DNA of 64,000 nucleotides from Hyaloscypha bicolor E. Its lineage: Eukaryota; Ascomycota; Leotiomycetes; Helotiales; Hyaloscyphaceae. The position numbers and the translations under genes are program-made. Below, in pieces: positions 12,501-24,245 of the stretch. The notes beneath the pieces were generated by a model. The model was not told where the DNA came from and did no database searches. It worked only from the letters and a program-made list of their open reading frames with translations. The stretch spans positions 868,001-932,000 of the forward strand of contig NW_020194559.1 in the NCBI RefSeq assembly GCF_002865645.1, written 5' to 3'. Within the stretch, counting starts at the first letter, position 1, and the number at the start of each line of letters is the position of its first letter.

Positions 12501-15500
12501 CAGCAGTCCGCACAAGAACACACCAGTGGTATTTGTCTTTAGCGGTCAGGGTGGGCACTATGCAGGAATGGGCAAAGATCTCTTCAGAACTTCCGACCAG
12601 TTTCGAGGGATAATTGCTGAGCTAGAACAAATTTGTGATTCCCTAGGATTTCCCTCGTTCGCAAATTTGATTGCAGATCAAGATACGAGGATGGAATCCA
12701 TCAGTATTGTTCAACTCCATCTATCTCTCGTGGCTCTAGAAATTGCTCTCACAAAACTCTGGGAGTTTTACGGCCTCAAACCGGATATTGTGATGGGTCA
12801 TAGTATCGGCGAGTATGCCGCTCTTTGTGCTGCTGGAGTGCTTTCAATCTTCGATGCATTGTATTTGGTCGGCAAAAGAGCACAACTTCTAGAGTCCAAG
12901 TGCGTTGCAGGAACTCATGCAATGCTCTCAATATCTGGAACTGCGAATGAAGTTTCACTATTCCTGTCCGAGGGAGACCTCAAGGGTTGTGAAGTGTCAT
13001 GTTACAATGGCCCCGGAATGGCCGTCTTGAGCGGCGGGCAACAGGAGATCCTGATACTAGAGACACTCTTAAAAGAACGGGGACTCAAGTGCCAGATGCT
13101 TGACATACCGTATGGCATGCACTCTTGCCAGATGGGTGCGATATCATTAGAATTTGGGGATATACTGGGTGGCGTGGTGTTCAGAAAACCCAAGATCAGG
13201 ATGATCTCAACTCTTCTTGGTCATCAAGTCACGGAAGCATCATCTTTCGGAGGGGACTACCTAATCAGGCACACAAGAGAGCCAGTGAAATTTCAACAAG
13301 CTGTTGCCAATTGTCTATCCCAAGGGTTTGCAGATGCGTCATCGTTATGGCTTGATATCGGGCCGAATGCTTGCTGCCTGGGACTGGTTCGAGCGAATAT
13401 CAATGTCAAGTCTTCACATGCCCTAGCAAGCTTGAGGAAAGGAGAAAACAATTGGAAAACGGTTTCTGTCAACCTCGCAACTTTATACATGGCCAAACAA
13501 CCTATTCACTGGCGAGCGTTCCATAACGACTTTACCAACAACTTGTCGCATGTTGACCTTCCCAAGTATGCCTTTGATACGAGGGACTTCTGGATCACGT
13601 ACAAAAGCAATGATCAACTATTACAAGCAAATGGCTTAATAGGAGAGAAAGATCCAGAACCAGAACCTATATCGACCTGCCTTCATCATTGCGTGAAACG
13701 CGTAGACGATGAGCACGAACAGTCTTCCTCTTTCACATCGACAATCTCACATCCTTCTCTCACTCAAATCATTGAGGGCCATAAACTTTGTGGCATTTTT
13801 GTATGCTCTGCCGGCGTCTTCATTGACATGGCTCTCACAGCAGCGCGACATCTTATAACTGGCGGCAATTTCGCAGCCCCGTGTCCAGCACTCTTGGTCT
13901 GTGACTTGAAAGTTGACCAAGCCGTGGTTACCACGTCTGAGTCTCCAAAAGTTATCCGCATCGAGGTTACGAGGAAAAGGTACCCGGGGCCCGAATTTTC
14001 AGTTTCATTCAGCAACGGTCCTGGGTCACCACCTCCTGCCTTCGCTAACTGTCTTGTCCGCCTCCGAGACCAGTCGATTTTCGATATTGAAACTCAAAAG
14101 CTATCTTTTTCGATTCGGCCAAAAATCGCCCAGCTGATGGACGCTTCTAAAGCGGAGCTCGCAGACAACATCCGTGGCAAAGTATTCTATAAATTATTTT
14201 CCAATCTTATGGAATACAGTGATATATTCAAGGGCGTTGAAAGCGCGGTTGTCAGCGACGACTTCAGAGAACTTATCGCAATTGTCCATCTTCCAGCATA
14301 CGACGAACGGAGACTAGACCAAAGATTCACTTTGTCGCCGTACTGGAGTGACATCCTTGCTCAGACTGTGGGATTCCTTCTGAATGGAAATCCTGATCAA
14401 GCTGGTGACCATGTTTACATTGCCACGCACATAGAGCGCCTAGATCTCCACGTTCGAGATTTTTCGCCAGACGCTCGCTACCAGGTTCATGCATACATCG
14501 ATCATTCAGATGAATTTACTTGCCGAGGAAACGCATATATACTTTACGAGGACATCGTTGTAGGTCTTTTGGAGGGCCTGCGATTCCGGAGAATGACGCG
14601 GAAAACTCTTCTTCATTCACTTGGAAAGGTCAACGCTCCACAGATCAAAAATGGTCCCCAAGGCAAGACCTCGGAAGCATCGGTGAAGTCGAACAGTGGT
14701 TCAGCAGGACCTGCAGTTCTTGGGGGAGGTCACAAAGCAAATGGGCACGCTGTATCGCTCGCCACCACGTTCCGGCAGATATTGCTTGATGAGACGAGGC
14801 TACTTGAGAGTGAAGTAGTGCCATCTGCATCTTTTTCCGAGCTTGGTGTAGACTCTATCTTTAGTATTTCTATCTTGGCGGCATTAAAAGCTGAGACGGG
14901 AACTGAGCTAGGCACTTCATTTCTCACAGAAAATCCGACGCTTGAGGATGCTGAACGGGCGCTGCGAATCATTGAAAATCAACACTCGACCTTGGCAAAT
15001 TCGAATGCCTTGACGAATGGGCACACGAATGGGCATACGAATGGGCTTACAGATGGGGATGAAGCACCAAATTCTCCGAGAGAGAGTAACATCGTTCTAC
15101 TTTCGGGTTCGGCGTGCACTCCTCCACGGACCTCTCTATTCCTGATAGCGGATGGAGCCGGCTCTGCAGCGGCTTATGTTCATCTGCCTAAATTCGCCAA
15201 CGACCTCCAAGTCTTTGCACTTGAATCCCCATGGGTAAAAGACCCAAAGAATTTCACTTGCACGTTCAGCGAAGCTGCGGAAATGTATTTGGTAGCCATT
15301 CGTGCAAAACAACCTCGTGGGCCATACCTGCTTGGAGGCTGGTCAGGTGGGAGTGTCTTTGCCTATGAAGTTTCTCGCCTGCTGCTCGAGGCCGGTGAGA
15401 AAGTCATCGGTTTGATCATCATTGATATGCTCGCACCACGGCATGTCAACCGAAGAAAAGTAGCTATGCCGACACTTGATATCATCAAGTATATGGGGAT

Positions 15501-16009
15501 GCTAAGCGGAATTGATCGGGTCGTATCTGACGTTTCTGCCCTGTCGCTTCAAATGAAGGAGCACATGTTGGCCACAGCAAGGTGTTTTAGTCGGCTGGAT
15601 CCGACGCCCATGGCATCTGGTTGCCGGCCAGATGCCACCTTTGTCATCTGGGCCACTGAGCTTATCGGACCTGAGTCCAGTAACGACGGGAGTATCAACA
15701 TGAAGGGACAGAATTTGGAGGCATGGTTCTATCCATCACAACATGACTTTGGACCCAACGGCTGGGATGTGCTCGTAGGGGACAAAGTGGAATGCTTTCA
15801 AACGCAAGGAGATCACTTCTCGATCATGAACATGCCATATGTAAGCTCCCTCGATTCTTCTTCCAAGTTTGATTGTCCGGGTGACGCAACTAACGCGGAT
15901 TAATTTATAGGTTAAACAACTTGGCCAAATCTTGCAGCAGGTGGTTATCAGATGTCTTGGTTCTGTTAGAGACCCGCGGGGCGGTCTTGATCTCCTTCGG
16001 GATCGGTGA
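9530..16009 (+). CDS. Non-reducing polyketide synthase (SAT-KS-AT-PT-ACP-TE)
   Basis: Iterative type I synthase that should build an aromatic polyketide from acyl and malonyl-CoA units. Exons by splice signals: 9530-9819, 9888-10179, 10248-10868, 10933-11880, 11937-12137, 12196-15840, 15911-16009; together 6096 bases, 2031 aa, one open frame. Domains by approximate residue: SAT 4-250 (Cys121 in GICSS, His246 in GPVHA); KS 370-790 (Cys539 in DSACGS, His674, His714); malonyl-CoA:ACP transacylase 895-1205 (Ser987 in GHSIG); product template 1285-1590 (His1313, Asp1503); one ACP 1633-1710 (Ser1671 in GVDSI); thioesterase/Claisen-cyclase type 1775-2020 (Ser1834 in GWSGG, His1991). All catalytic residues I looked for are present. 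The ACP-TE linker carries NGHTNGHTNG. The start is the ATG before AANRILLFGD, as in other SAT domains; an upstream in-frame start at 9443 is less likely. Product unknown. The gene converges on the FAD monooxygenase. Its domain order and length resemble bikaverin- and naphthopyrone-type synthases. Confidence 0.95.
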
Positions 16010-16261
16010 GGTTGGTCTGAGGTTGCATGAATGTATTTGCCTAATTTTGGGGCGATGATAAGTAACAGTCCTACCTACATGTAACTATTCTCTGCGTAGT
16101 AGATATGAGCTTTGCATAATCCAGATAAGTGGAACGTGACCGAGAATCCGGTTCAGAATCTGTTTGCTTCTATTATTCTCGTGCCCTATTACAGATACCA
16201 GAGTGGTGATATATCAATTTCAAACTTAGGTGAATGACAAGACAGGACAGCGATTGCACAA

Positions 16262-17842
16262 TTATGCAGATTTGAGGATCTGAAACAGAGCGATTCTAGC
16301 AGCCTCTGCAGCATCCCAGATCCAAGTGGAACGAATCATCTTGACCACATCGTCACTTCGTTTAGCCTCTTGTTCCTTGTCACGAACTGCCTTCACCTCG
16401 CCATCTCCTCGGTACGCATATTGTCGTGCCTGGGTAGTGGCTGCTTGTATTTCGAATACGCGGCCTTTCCGAGAAGTCTCATATGCCTCAAGAGCCGCAG
16501 ACAATTGCTGTTTACTTTGAATCAGTGACAAAACGGTCGTGATTGCAGTAACATCCTCCACCGCCTGTGCTACTCCTTGACCGAGATATGGACTGTAGTT
16601 ATTATTATTATTCAAAGCAGTACGTATCAGAAAGAGGAAATAACTCACGGCATGGCATGACAAGCATCTCCAAGCAGTATAACAGCTCCCCTGACCCAGC
16701 CTGGCGAGGGGGAATGAGCCAGGATCCTAAAGTTTGGTACCTCGTCTGGCGCTAGGTCTATCAACTTCCGGAGGGCAGAATTCCATCCTTGGAACTCGGC
16801 AACAACATGGCGCTTCTCAGTCCTGAACGTCCACGATTCTTCGGCATGCTCATCTGGATGAATGAGAACCACGTTCAGAAGCTCATGATTGTGAACAGGG
16901 TATGCCACGGAATGGCCACGAGGTCCATCCCACCGCTTTATCCAAGGGTTTTGTACTAAGGCCAGCAATTCCTCGTCTTTCTCCAGAAGCTCTCGTGGAA
17001 TAACCAGTCGATATGCAGCATCGCCAGTGGGCTGCGCCCGCTCTATTTTTGACGGGCAGACCTTCCACTTCAATTTAGAGCCGACCCCATCTGCGATTAT
17101 GATTAGATCGCCGCCAATTCGTTCTCCTGTTGCAAGCACGACCTCGGGACCATCCGTATCGACGTCGATAACGCGGGAATCAAATCTGATCTCGACATTA
17201 TCCCGTTTTTCAGCTCGCGAGGTAAGCGCCAATTTCAAGTCTCCGTGGAGAATGGGAAACATCCTCTTCTCGGGAGGAAATGCTGTTCGAGCAATTGCTT
17301 CACCGGTGTCCCAACGTCTACTTTCGAATCCCTCCGCAGCACGACATGCTGAATCATCCGCCGAAAGCACCTTTTCTGCTGAACTGAGAGGTTAGAGAAT
17401 GCCCAAAACGAAAAATTCTCCAATAATATGCCAAATACTCACATTCATACCATTGTTTAGCCGCCGGCGCCAAGGCAACTCCAGCACCTAGAGATTGAAG
17501 CTATAACTCTTAGCATCGACCATCAAAAAACAACTACTTTCGGAAATTGTCTATTCCGTAATTCATACCTCTTTTGTAGACTCTAGAACTAGAATTGAAT
17601 GGCCACGTCTGCCAAGCGAGATAGCTGTGGAAAGACCTGCAATACCTGCGGAGAGCTCAATTGTTAGTCAGAGCCGCGTTTATGTCAAGGAAAGAACTGT
17701 ACCGGCACTGCTTTCGAGTTAGAAAATGGCCGAATTCTATATGAGGGCTATAAACGTTATAGCCTGAACAGTAATTTACTCACCCGACAACTAAAATTCG
17801 GAGGGGAACAAGACAGAGATCCGCCGAAGATCTTGAACTCAT
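16262..17842 (-). CDS. FAD-dependent aromatic monooxygenase (salicylate-hydroxylase-like)
   Basis: Class A flavoprotein monooxygenase expected to hydroxylate or oxidise an aromatic intermediate, probably the product of the adjacent polyketide synthase. Exons on the minus strand: 17842-17784, 17707-17703 (five bases), 17645-17569, 17500-17443, 17378-16649, 16592-16262; 1260 bases, 419 aa, a normal length for the family. The FAD-binding motif GAGIAG (Gly20, Gly22, Gly25) is assembled only if the 5-base exon is included. The second FAD motifs are ADGVGS (Asp163-Gly164) and GDACHAMPP (Asp304). The introns on both sides of the tiny exon have their own CTAAC branch site. No membrane segment is evident. 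It lies tail to tail with the synthase, 252 bases away, and shares a divergent promoter with the O-methyltransferase at 19005. Confidence 0.92.
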
Positions 17843-19004
17843 AGTTACAAAAAATTCCCATGAAAGTTGAGCAGTGAGCAAGATGCTTGTTATACCATAA
17901 TTGAAGGAATGTTTCAATCTAGCGCGCCACGAGTAGAGAGGGCTTCTGCAGACAGGGCTTGTGCGAACAAGGCACATGGAAACATCGGAAAGTAGGATAT
18001 ACTTTCCCCGTCACGATTTTACGTGATTTTATGAGGGAAGAAAGGGGTGTGACGATATAATTAGATGTGCACACACGAGTAAAACATGGCCTGAGAAATA
18101 GGCACTTAAAACGCCATCCCAACTCCTGCAGCTCCGTCATTGCCGCCGAGACTTGAATCCTGAAACAAAGGTTCTTGGTTTCTCGGTACTTCGGAACCGG
18201 GGACTTCCTGTCGCGGAGATAATACCTAATAAAATAAGTAAGCTTACTGACGTGTGGTGATCCGCCACCCGTCCCGTGTCTTGGAAATTTCTGCAATATA
18301 CTGGTCTTTTGGTAAATAATCGCACCCTTGAGGGTTTTGGTGACAGCCTCAACTGGGGTAGATAACCAATACGAAAGGCAGATTTGGCGTATTTGTGGGG
18401 TCGAAAGTGCTAGAAGCAGGTGCCAGGGGTGGAATTATTTATCCCGAGACCACAGATCACAAGCGGACAGGGAGCAGTAGACGCACCAGCTTGTCTTTGT
18501 AGTAAAGGCGACCATATTTTACTGTGCTGTTGCCGGGGAGGCTTTTACACCTAAAAGTTTAATAGACAGGGCGTGCACGTGCTTTCGCTTTTGCAACACC
18601 CCGTCTGACATAGCTGCGCATACAGGTAACCAATCTGATGTGTCCACCCTCTTGTGTCAAAGCGAGGAAGACGATTTACCTGATCAGGGGTAACAAGGGT
18701 AGATATATACTTCCTATCTCGTACGTGGAATAAGTATTACATTGTGCCGTATGTAAACAGCATGGGTTGTGTGTGGTTTCCTTTAGATATCGCATTTTAC
18801 CTTCCCAGCTCATGCTTGATGCAGCTAGATTTGAAGCCTCCAAGTAATATCCTTGACGTCGAGTACCCACTGTCCTTTTGAAGGTAGCCATGGTGAACAC
18901 AAACATTCTCTCTATAATTCACTTATCCACGTACCCCACGCTTAGAATTCAGACAGTCCCCTACAAAACCCCAACTACTCCAAAACAAGGGACCTTGGCC
19001 AAAC
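17843..19004. promoter_or_regulatory. Divergent promoter region between monooxygenase and OMT1
   Basis: This 1.16 kb separates two divergently transcribed cluster genes. A TATA-like ctataattcac lies near 18910, about 90 bases before the OMT1 start. Direct CGG half-sites occur at 18183-18195 (tcggtacttcgg), followed by ccgg, but there is no exact TCGG-N4-CCGA site like those of island 2. A degraded MITE copy sits at 18501-18655. No gene is supported here. Confidence 0.5.
18501..18655 (+). mobile_element. Fold-back MITE, copy B, degraded
   Basis: This matches the element at 24743-24927 through the loop (aggcttttacacctaaaag, cgtgcacgtgctttcgc) and the right arm (gcaacaccccgtctgacatagctgc). The left arm is shortened. 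The copy lies inside the divergent promoter between the monooxygenase and OMT1, so it could influence either gene. Confidence 0.7.
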
Positions 19005-20387
19005 ATGTCGATGAATTTGCGCGAGTATGCTGCCCATGTCTTCGCGCATGCTGAAAAACTGCAGTCGTTTCTGGACAGTCACGGCGAAAAGCTTGGATTT
19101 GAAGCCGATGCTCGCCCCTCTAGACACTTTCCTCAGGAGCTCCAAGAATCTCGAGTTGCCTTGATGTCGGCATGTCAGACCATGTATGATCTCGTGGAAG
19201 GCGCCGAATCTACGATGCTCTGGTCACCACTCGCCGCAATTCATGATGTTGGGGCTTACAAGCTTCTCTATCATTATCGACTCTGGGAGCTGGTACCTGA
19301 ACATGGAACAATCTCTTACGAAGCCATGGCCAATCCATTAAAGTTAGAAGTCAAACGTCTGACAACCTACGTCCGACACCTCATCACCAGACGCATTTTT
19401 CTCGAACCAGAGCCCAACAGAGTTGGACATTCGGCGGCATCGCTCTTCCTTGCACGCAATGAAGGTTCACAATGCTGGCTTGGTGCTTGTACCGATGACA
19501 TGCCAGAAGCTATACAGGCATTGCCAGAGACATATGATATCCACGGGCTCGTCCTAGACACAAAACTTAGCCCTTTCAACATCGCTCGGAAAGATAATTC
19601 TATGGGTGCCATGGCACTTGTCCTAAGTGACAAGCAACGTGGACCTCGTTATTCTAAAGGGCTTGGATGGGTAGCAACGACAGAATCTTGTTCCAGTGAA
19701 ATCATTTTGGATTCTTATCCTTGGGAGCAATTCGGGCTCGTTGTTGATGTAACGAAGAGAATACCCCATCCATTATGTTTGTCTGGATTCCCTAGCTGAT
19801 TCTAGATAGGTGGGAGGTGGCGATGGAAATTTCAGCTTCAGCCTAGCCAGAAGATATCCCAAAATGCGCTGCATCATTCAAGACATCGCTGCTCAAGCTT
19901 CGTACTTCAAGGCTCCCGCGGATATCGCCCATCAACTAGAGTATCAGGTGCATGACATCTTCACGCCACAAAAGGTGCAAGCGGATCTTTATGTTTTCAG
20001 AATCGTCTTGCATGTCTTCAGCGACGACGAGCAAGCCGCCGCTCTTTTGAGAAATGTCCTTCCGGCGATGAAAGAAACATCGCGAATTGTGCTGGTGGAT
20101 ATGGTGCTGGATCCTAATTACCCAATTGCCTGGGCTCACAAACAAGCGTATGCAAATACATTTATACCTTATAACACTACATAATTACCTGAGATACACA
20201 TGCTAAGTAAGAAACCAGGGTGTGCAACTCTCAAATGACCGACTTGGTTGGGAAAGACCGAACGGCTGAAGACTGGGCTGAAGTAGTCCGGTTGGCTAGC
20301 CCAGACCTCGAGCTTGGAAGGATTTTCTCAGCCGCTGGCAGAACCTGGTCTACCATTGAAATTGTTCGTAAGGGAACACAGTTGTGA
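19005..20387 (+). CDS. SAM-dependent O-methyltransferase 1 (COMT-like)
   Basis: Transfers a methyl group from S-adenosylmethionine to a hydroxyl, most likely of an aromatic polyketide. Exons 19005-19748, 19810-20147 and 20219-20387 give 1251 bases and 416 aa. The N-terminal half is the helical dimerisation-type region of fungal and plant OMTs (with LLYHYRLWELVP near residue 88). SAM motif I is DVGGGDGNF (Gly250-Gly254), split by the first intron exactly before the Val. The expected general-base His is His316 in VLHVFSDDE. The C-terminus ends with the usual RTWSTIEIV strand. The second intron has a CTAAG branch site. The start is the first of two close ATG codons (MSMNL). It is downstream of and divergent from the monooxygenase; with the synthase they make a three-gene core. 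Confidence 0.93.
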
Positions 20388-21619
20388 ACCACAAGGGGAT
20401 GCTAGCAAGATGATAGATGATCAGTTGCAATGAAAATATGGATTCGAATTCTTGAGATTAATATTGTGTGATGGAGACTGAACGCAAGCTTGCTCCTTCT
20501 TTCCGAGGGGACTTGGGTGGTGCTCGGTGGATGTTGGCAATGCTCAGATGGTATCATTTAAACGCTCTGCAAAAATAAATTGGACTCCCATTGAACCTGC
20601 CGGTTGTCATACAAGTGATTCTGCCCTTTTTGGATTGGCTCAGCTGCAGAGGAATATAAACCCTCCGCTGCACCGCACTTCTTGTACTTTAGACATCTCA
20701 ATCTACATCAACTTTACCTTCATATTTGAAGCCTAATTACATGCCAAATACTGCCTTATTCATGCAATTGTCAGAAACTCGTGGGTGCTGGACTGAAGGC
20801 GAATGGAAGTAATGTGCATTGTTCAAAATACCCAATTCCAGACCGTTCAGTTGGTAGGAGGATGCTGTTCGTGCTCAGTGGACAGGGCAGCTGTTGCCAA
20901 GTTGGGCTAGTCCGCTAGAGCCATCCAATGGGACAGCTGGAAGCGTGCTCCTACGGAGGTTCTCCGTGCTCACTGCTTTCGTAGCGGGAAAGCCAAATTC
21001 GACTTCCTTCGTTTCGAGACACGGGCTTCACAGTGCCCCTGCCCACCCCTGACCTCCTTTCCCCTCATGATGGCGGTAAGGACCCGTAAAAGGCTAAGGT
21101 TTCATAACCTAACAAGAAAGGGGGAACCCGCTGCGCCCAATAGTCCGCATTTGCGGCTGGAGGGGGACTATCCAAATGAACGCTCACGCTGACGCAGAAA
21201 TAACAATGACGGGTTTGAAAATTAGGAATGCTCACGGGCAGCACGGGCTGCATACAGTGCACAGGTTGTCAATCAAACCAGGTGTAAGATCGTGCAGCGA
21301 CATGGGCACATCGGATGACCAGGTGCGCTGATTTTAGCCCGTTAGAAATCTTCTGCGAGCTGACACTCTCAGGGCCCTAGGCTCTTAGGGCTGACGAGAA
21401 CGACCTTGAAAATGGCTGCGGCCGCTGTGCCCGCCCGCCCGCTCGGCATTGACATCGACTGTATACATCCTAAGAACTCGACTCTCCTCTCGCCCGCTCA
21501 CTTCGATTACGCATTGCAGGTCCATCGTCATTTCTTCATATCGTATATAATTCTTTTGCCCCCCCAACAAAACTGTTGCCAGCGGCAGCGAGATCTTGAG
21601 CTTCAAAAATTATTTAGCC
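20388..21619. other. Intergenic region with orphan promoter-like segment
   Basis: No gene is supported. At 20630-20740 there is a promoter-like arrangement: ggattggct (a CCAAT-type box in reverse), ggaatataaacc at 20651, then a C/T-rich stretch with possible transcription starts. The first ATG after it (20741) opens only a 23-codon frame ending at 20812. Further on, tatataattc near 21540 lies about 75 bases before the start of the next gene and may be its TATA element. Confidence 0.45.
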
Positions 21620-23009
21620 ATGGATCCCTCGTCGCTTCCCCCGAACTTTTACGATGAAAAGCCGCAGGCCAACTATCAATCAACAATATATGGAGTGTGC
21701 TTCACCCTTGTGGTGTGTCTTCCCCGTGGCGATAGTATTCGCTTACCGCTAACCAATCCGCAAAGGTTTTGTTGTGGGTGACGACCAGTCTGCGATTGTG
21801 GACTCGATTTCGCATCGTCAAATCTCCAGGATTGGACGACCTGTTCGTAGTGCTTGCTGTAGTGAGTCCTATCTCTCACGTTACCTACCAAGACTAAGGG
21901 ATCTGTGGCTGACCCTGTTCGTTGTAAGATTCACGTTAGTATGGGCGCAATAGCAACTTGCGTAGCGACGAACTTCGGCTTGGGCCAGCACATTTATCTC
22001 CTTACACCTCAGCAAATCCGAAGTTTCTTGATATGCTTCTATTTGATCGGAGTTTCATATGTATCTTCGACCGCTCTCATCAAGGTCTCCCTTTTGTGCC
22101 AATATTTGCGCATCTACGAACCCGGTACACACACTTACCGATTTACACAATTTATGGCGGTCGTCATTGGACTCTGGGGGTTCGCTTTCGCCTTCATGGG
22201 CTGGTTCGGCTGCTTTCCCAGCCCCGCTTCTTTCTGGAATGGGACATCCAAGGGCTGTTATGCTTCCTTTTCGCCAGACCCTCATGTGGCTGTGAAAACA
22301 ATCGAGGGCCATTCTGGTGTCAATGTGGTTTTTGATTTCATTGTTCTGGCGATTGCGTTTCGACTCCTGTTTATGAAAGATGCGCCGGTAAATGGCAAGG
22401 GCTTAATGGCGTTGCTATGTATGGGAGCCGTGTAAGTACCATCCATACTCTTTTGCGAGTATTAACTAGACGCTAGTTGAGTAATTACATCTATACTAAC
22501 CGTTTACTAGGAGCTGCAGTTTTGGGGTCTGGCGTCTCGCTGATGTCGTTGTGGCTCAAGCGGGGAAGTCATCCACAGATATCACCTGGGCCGAACCGAC
22601 GGTATTCCTGCTCTCCATTGTTGAGGTCTGCATAGCGTGCCTTGTTGCCACTATACCCTGCTTCTGGCCCATTATCAGGGTGGGGCTAGACAAGATCTTT
22701 GTGATGTATGAGTTCAATGTCTCGAGTGAGTCTCGATACCATGACGACCACGTCGAGCTGGCCCCCACGACGTCTTGGGAGGCAGGGACAAAGCCAACGG
22801 GTGGCAAGGAAGACGTTAGATCGCTGGAGAGCATGTCTGGAGACACCGAGCTCAGTAAGGCGTCAAACCTGCCGCATTACAGAAATGACTATATCCAAAA
22901 CCACGTAGACCCCTTTGGAGAGGAGTTTCAAACAGAGGCAACTGTCCAGGTCGGCCGCCAGACTAGTAAGAAGAAGGGGAGAGCTCTTCCAGCCGATAGC
23001 GCGTTCTGA
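21620..23009 (+). CDS. Rhodopsin-domain integral membrane protein (fungal, seven helices)
   Basis: Member of the large fungal family of PTH11/SAT4-like membrane proteins with a rhodopsin-type domain; role unknown, possibly in sensing. Exons 21620-21712, 21766-21861, 21929-22431 and 22511-23009 give 1191 bases and 396 aa. Hydrophobic segments are visible after residue 20 (YGVCFTLVVLLWV) and at about 52-66, 95-115, 130-150, 180-205, 215-235 and 250-275, fitting seven helices. The family motif RFRIVKSPGLDDLF follows helix 1, and DITWAEPTVFLLSIVE precedes the last helix. A polar cytoplasmic tail of about 110 residues ends in KKKGRALPADSAF. Such genes often flank secondary-metabolism clusters, but membership in this one is only inference. 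The intron 2 acceptor is the least certain boundary. Confidence 0.83.
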
Positions 23010-23663
23010 ATAGGGCTTCTCGGTCTTTAGGGACAAAAACGGGAAAGGATTGTCAATTGGGATTCTGGAAGTCCCTTCATTGTACTACGAGCTCTAAATG
23101 GTCAACAATAAAATTCAAACTGACATGTACAAATTCCTAAGTGAAAGTGTTTATATCTAAACAAATTACAAGAGTCCGGTTACCGTGCAAGTCACGTAGC
23201 TCTCTGCCAGCTTAGCGCACGTGTATCTAGGCTAACAATTCGGAACAGGATTTCCAAGACATGCTTTTCGAAAAACCCACGCCGGAATCGTATAGCGTAA
23301 GGCGCGGCCCAAACGGGTGCAAAAGATTTGTTTTACAGGTAATATGTGAAGAGTGGAGACGGCCTGAGCACACACTGAGATTCCGATTTCTCTTGGGACT
23401 CATTCTAGTTTGAAGCCGGGAGGGTGTGGAGGCTCAGAATACGGAATGGTCCAATCTGGTAACTAATAAGCAGATTTGGAATAGTCCCTGATTCCGCGGA
23501 AGCGTTGTTCCTGGATTGATGGGATCAATGTCCGCGAGGTGGGGTGAGTGTTCGTACTGGTAAATTTACAGTCTACTTGACTTGCGAAGTAATTGGAAGC
23601 CTAACACTGAGGCTAACTAGAAAGGCAGTGTTTACGAACGCCCTGTACGCCTGGGTGTCTGCT

Positions 23664-23802
23664 TCTGTAAATCTTACCCCCCCACTAAATAAAAGTAAAA
23701 AGTGGGCCCTTCGCACAGACGTTGTATTTCAACCTCCAAAACCCCCCGGTGAAAGGACCCACTTTTTGCTTTTAATTAGGGCGAGAGTAGGTAAGTAAAC
23801 GG
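23664..23802. mobile_element. MITE-like TIR element (about 139 bases)
   Basis: The ends are inverted: left ctgtaaatcttacc and right (reverse complement) ccgtttacttacc. The inner arms also pair: aaataaaagtaaaaagtgggccc matches the reverse complement of gggtccactttttgctttta-type sequence near 23757-23777. There is no coding content. I saw only this copy in the window. Confidence 0.55.
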
Positions 23803-24107
23803 AGTAACCATTCCAGCCCCTTGGAGAGATCGAACATGCGAGAATCAGGAGTTTGTAATAACATTTAGCAAACGAGATCCTTTATTGTCCCCATACAGAG
23901 TATTAACGATTGCATGCTAGAAACCCGTTTTTGATTGGCTTATTCGTGATCTGATACGAGATACCAGCGGCAAATACTTCCCCCTCGGCGTAATACTACC
24001 CTCCCCCCTTGAATAATTACGAGTTCGTCCTTTGGTAACGCCACACTGAAACTTCGTCAATATCCCCGAATTAGGAAATATCAGGTGCTTTCGAGAACTG
24101 CTATTCG

Positions 24108-24245
24108 CTATCCCTTCGTCCGCTGAGACATTGCCACATTAGCGGCCGCATATCAATATCCCTAATTCGGCCAAAACATAATCCAAATTAGGGATATTCA
24201 TGTGCGGCCGCCAATGTGGCAATGTCTCAGCGGACGAAGGGATAG
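24108..24245. mobile_element. Long near-perfect palindrome, TIR or fold-back element
   Basis: The 138 bases consist of two arms of about 58 bases that are almost identical when one is reverse complemented. Both begin ctatcccttcgtccgctgag, then run through gacattgccacatt, a NotI-like gcggccgc and aatatccctaatt, around a short centre (cggccaaaacataatcca). A solo copy of one arm is at 8323-8353. The shape suggests two transposon termini joined head to head, or a fold-back MITE. Confidence 0.75.

Noticed and set aside
20527..20736. 69-codon frame downstream of OMT1
   Set aside because: No protein-like features, and it overlaps a promoter-like segment.
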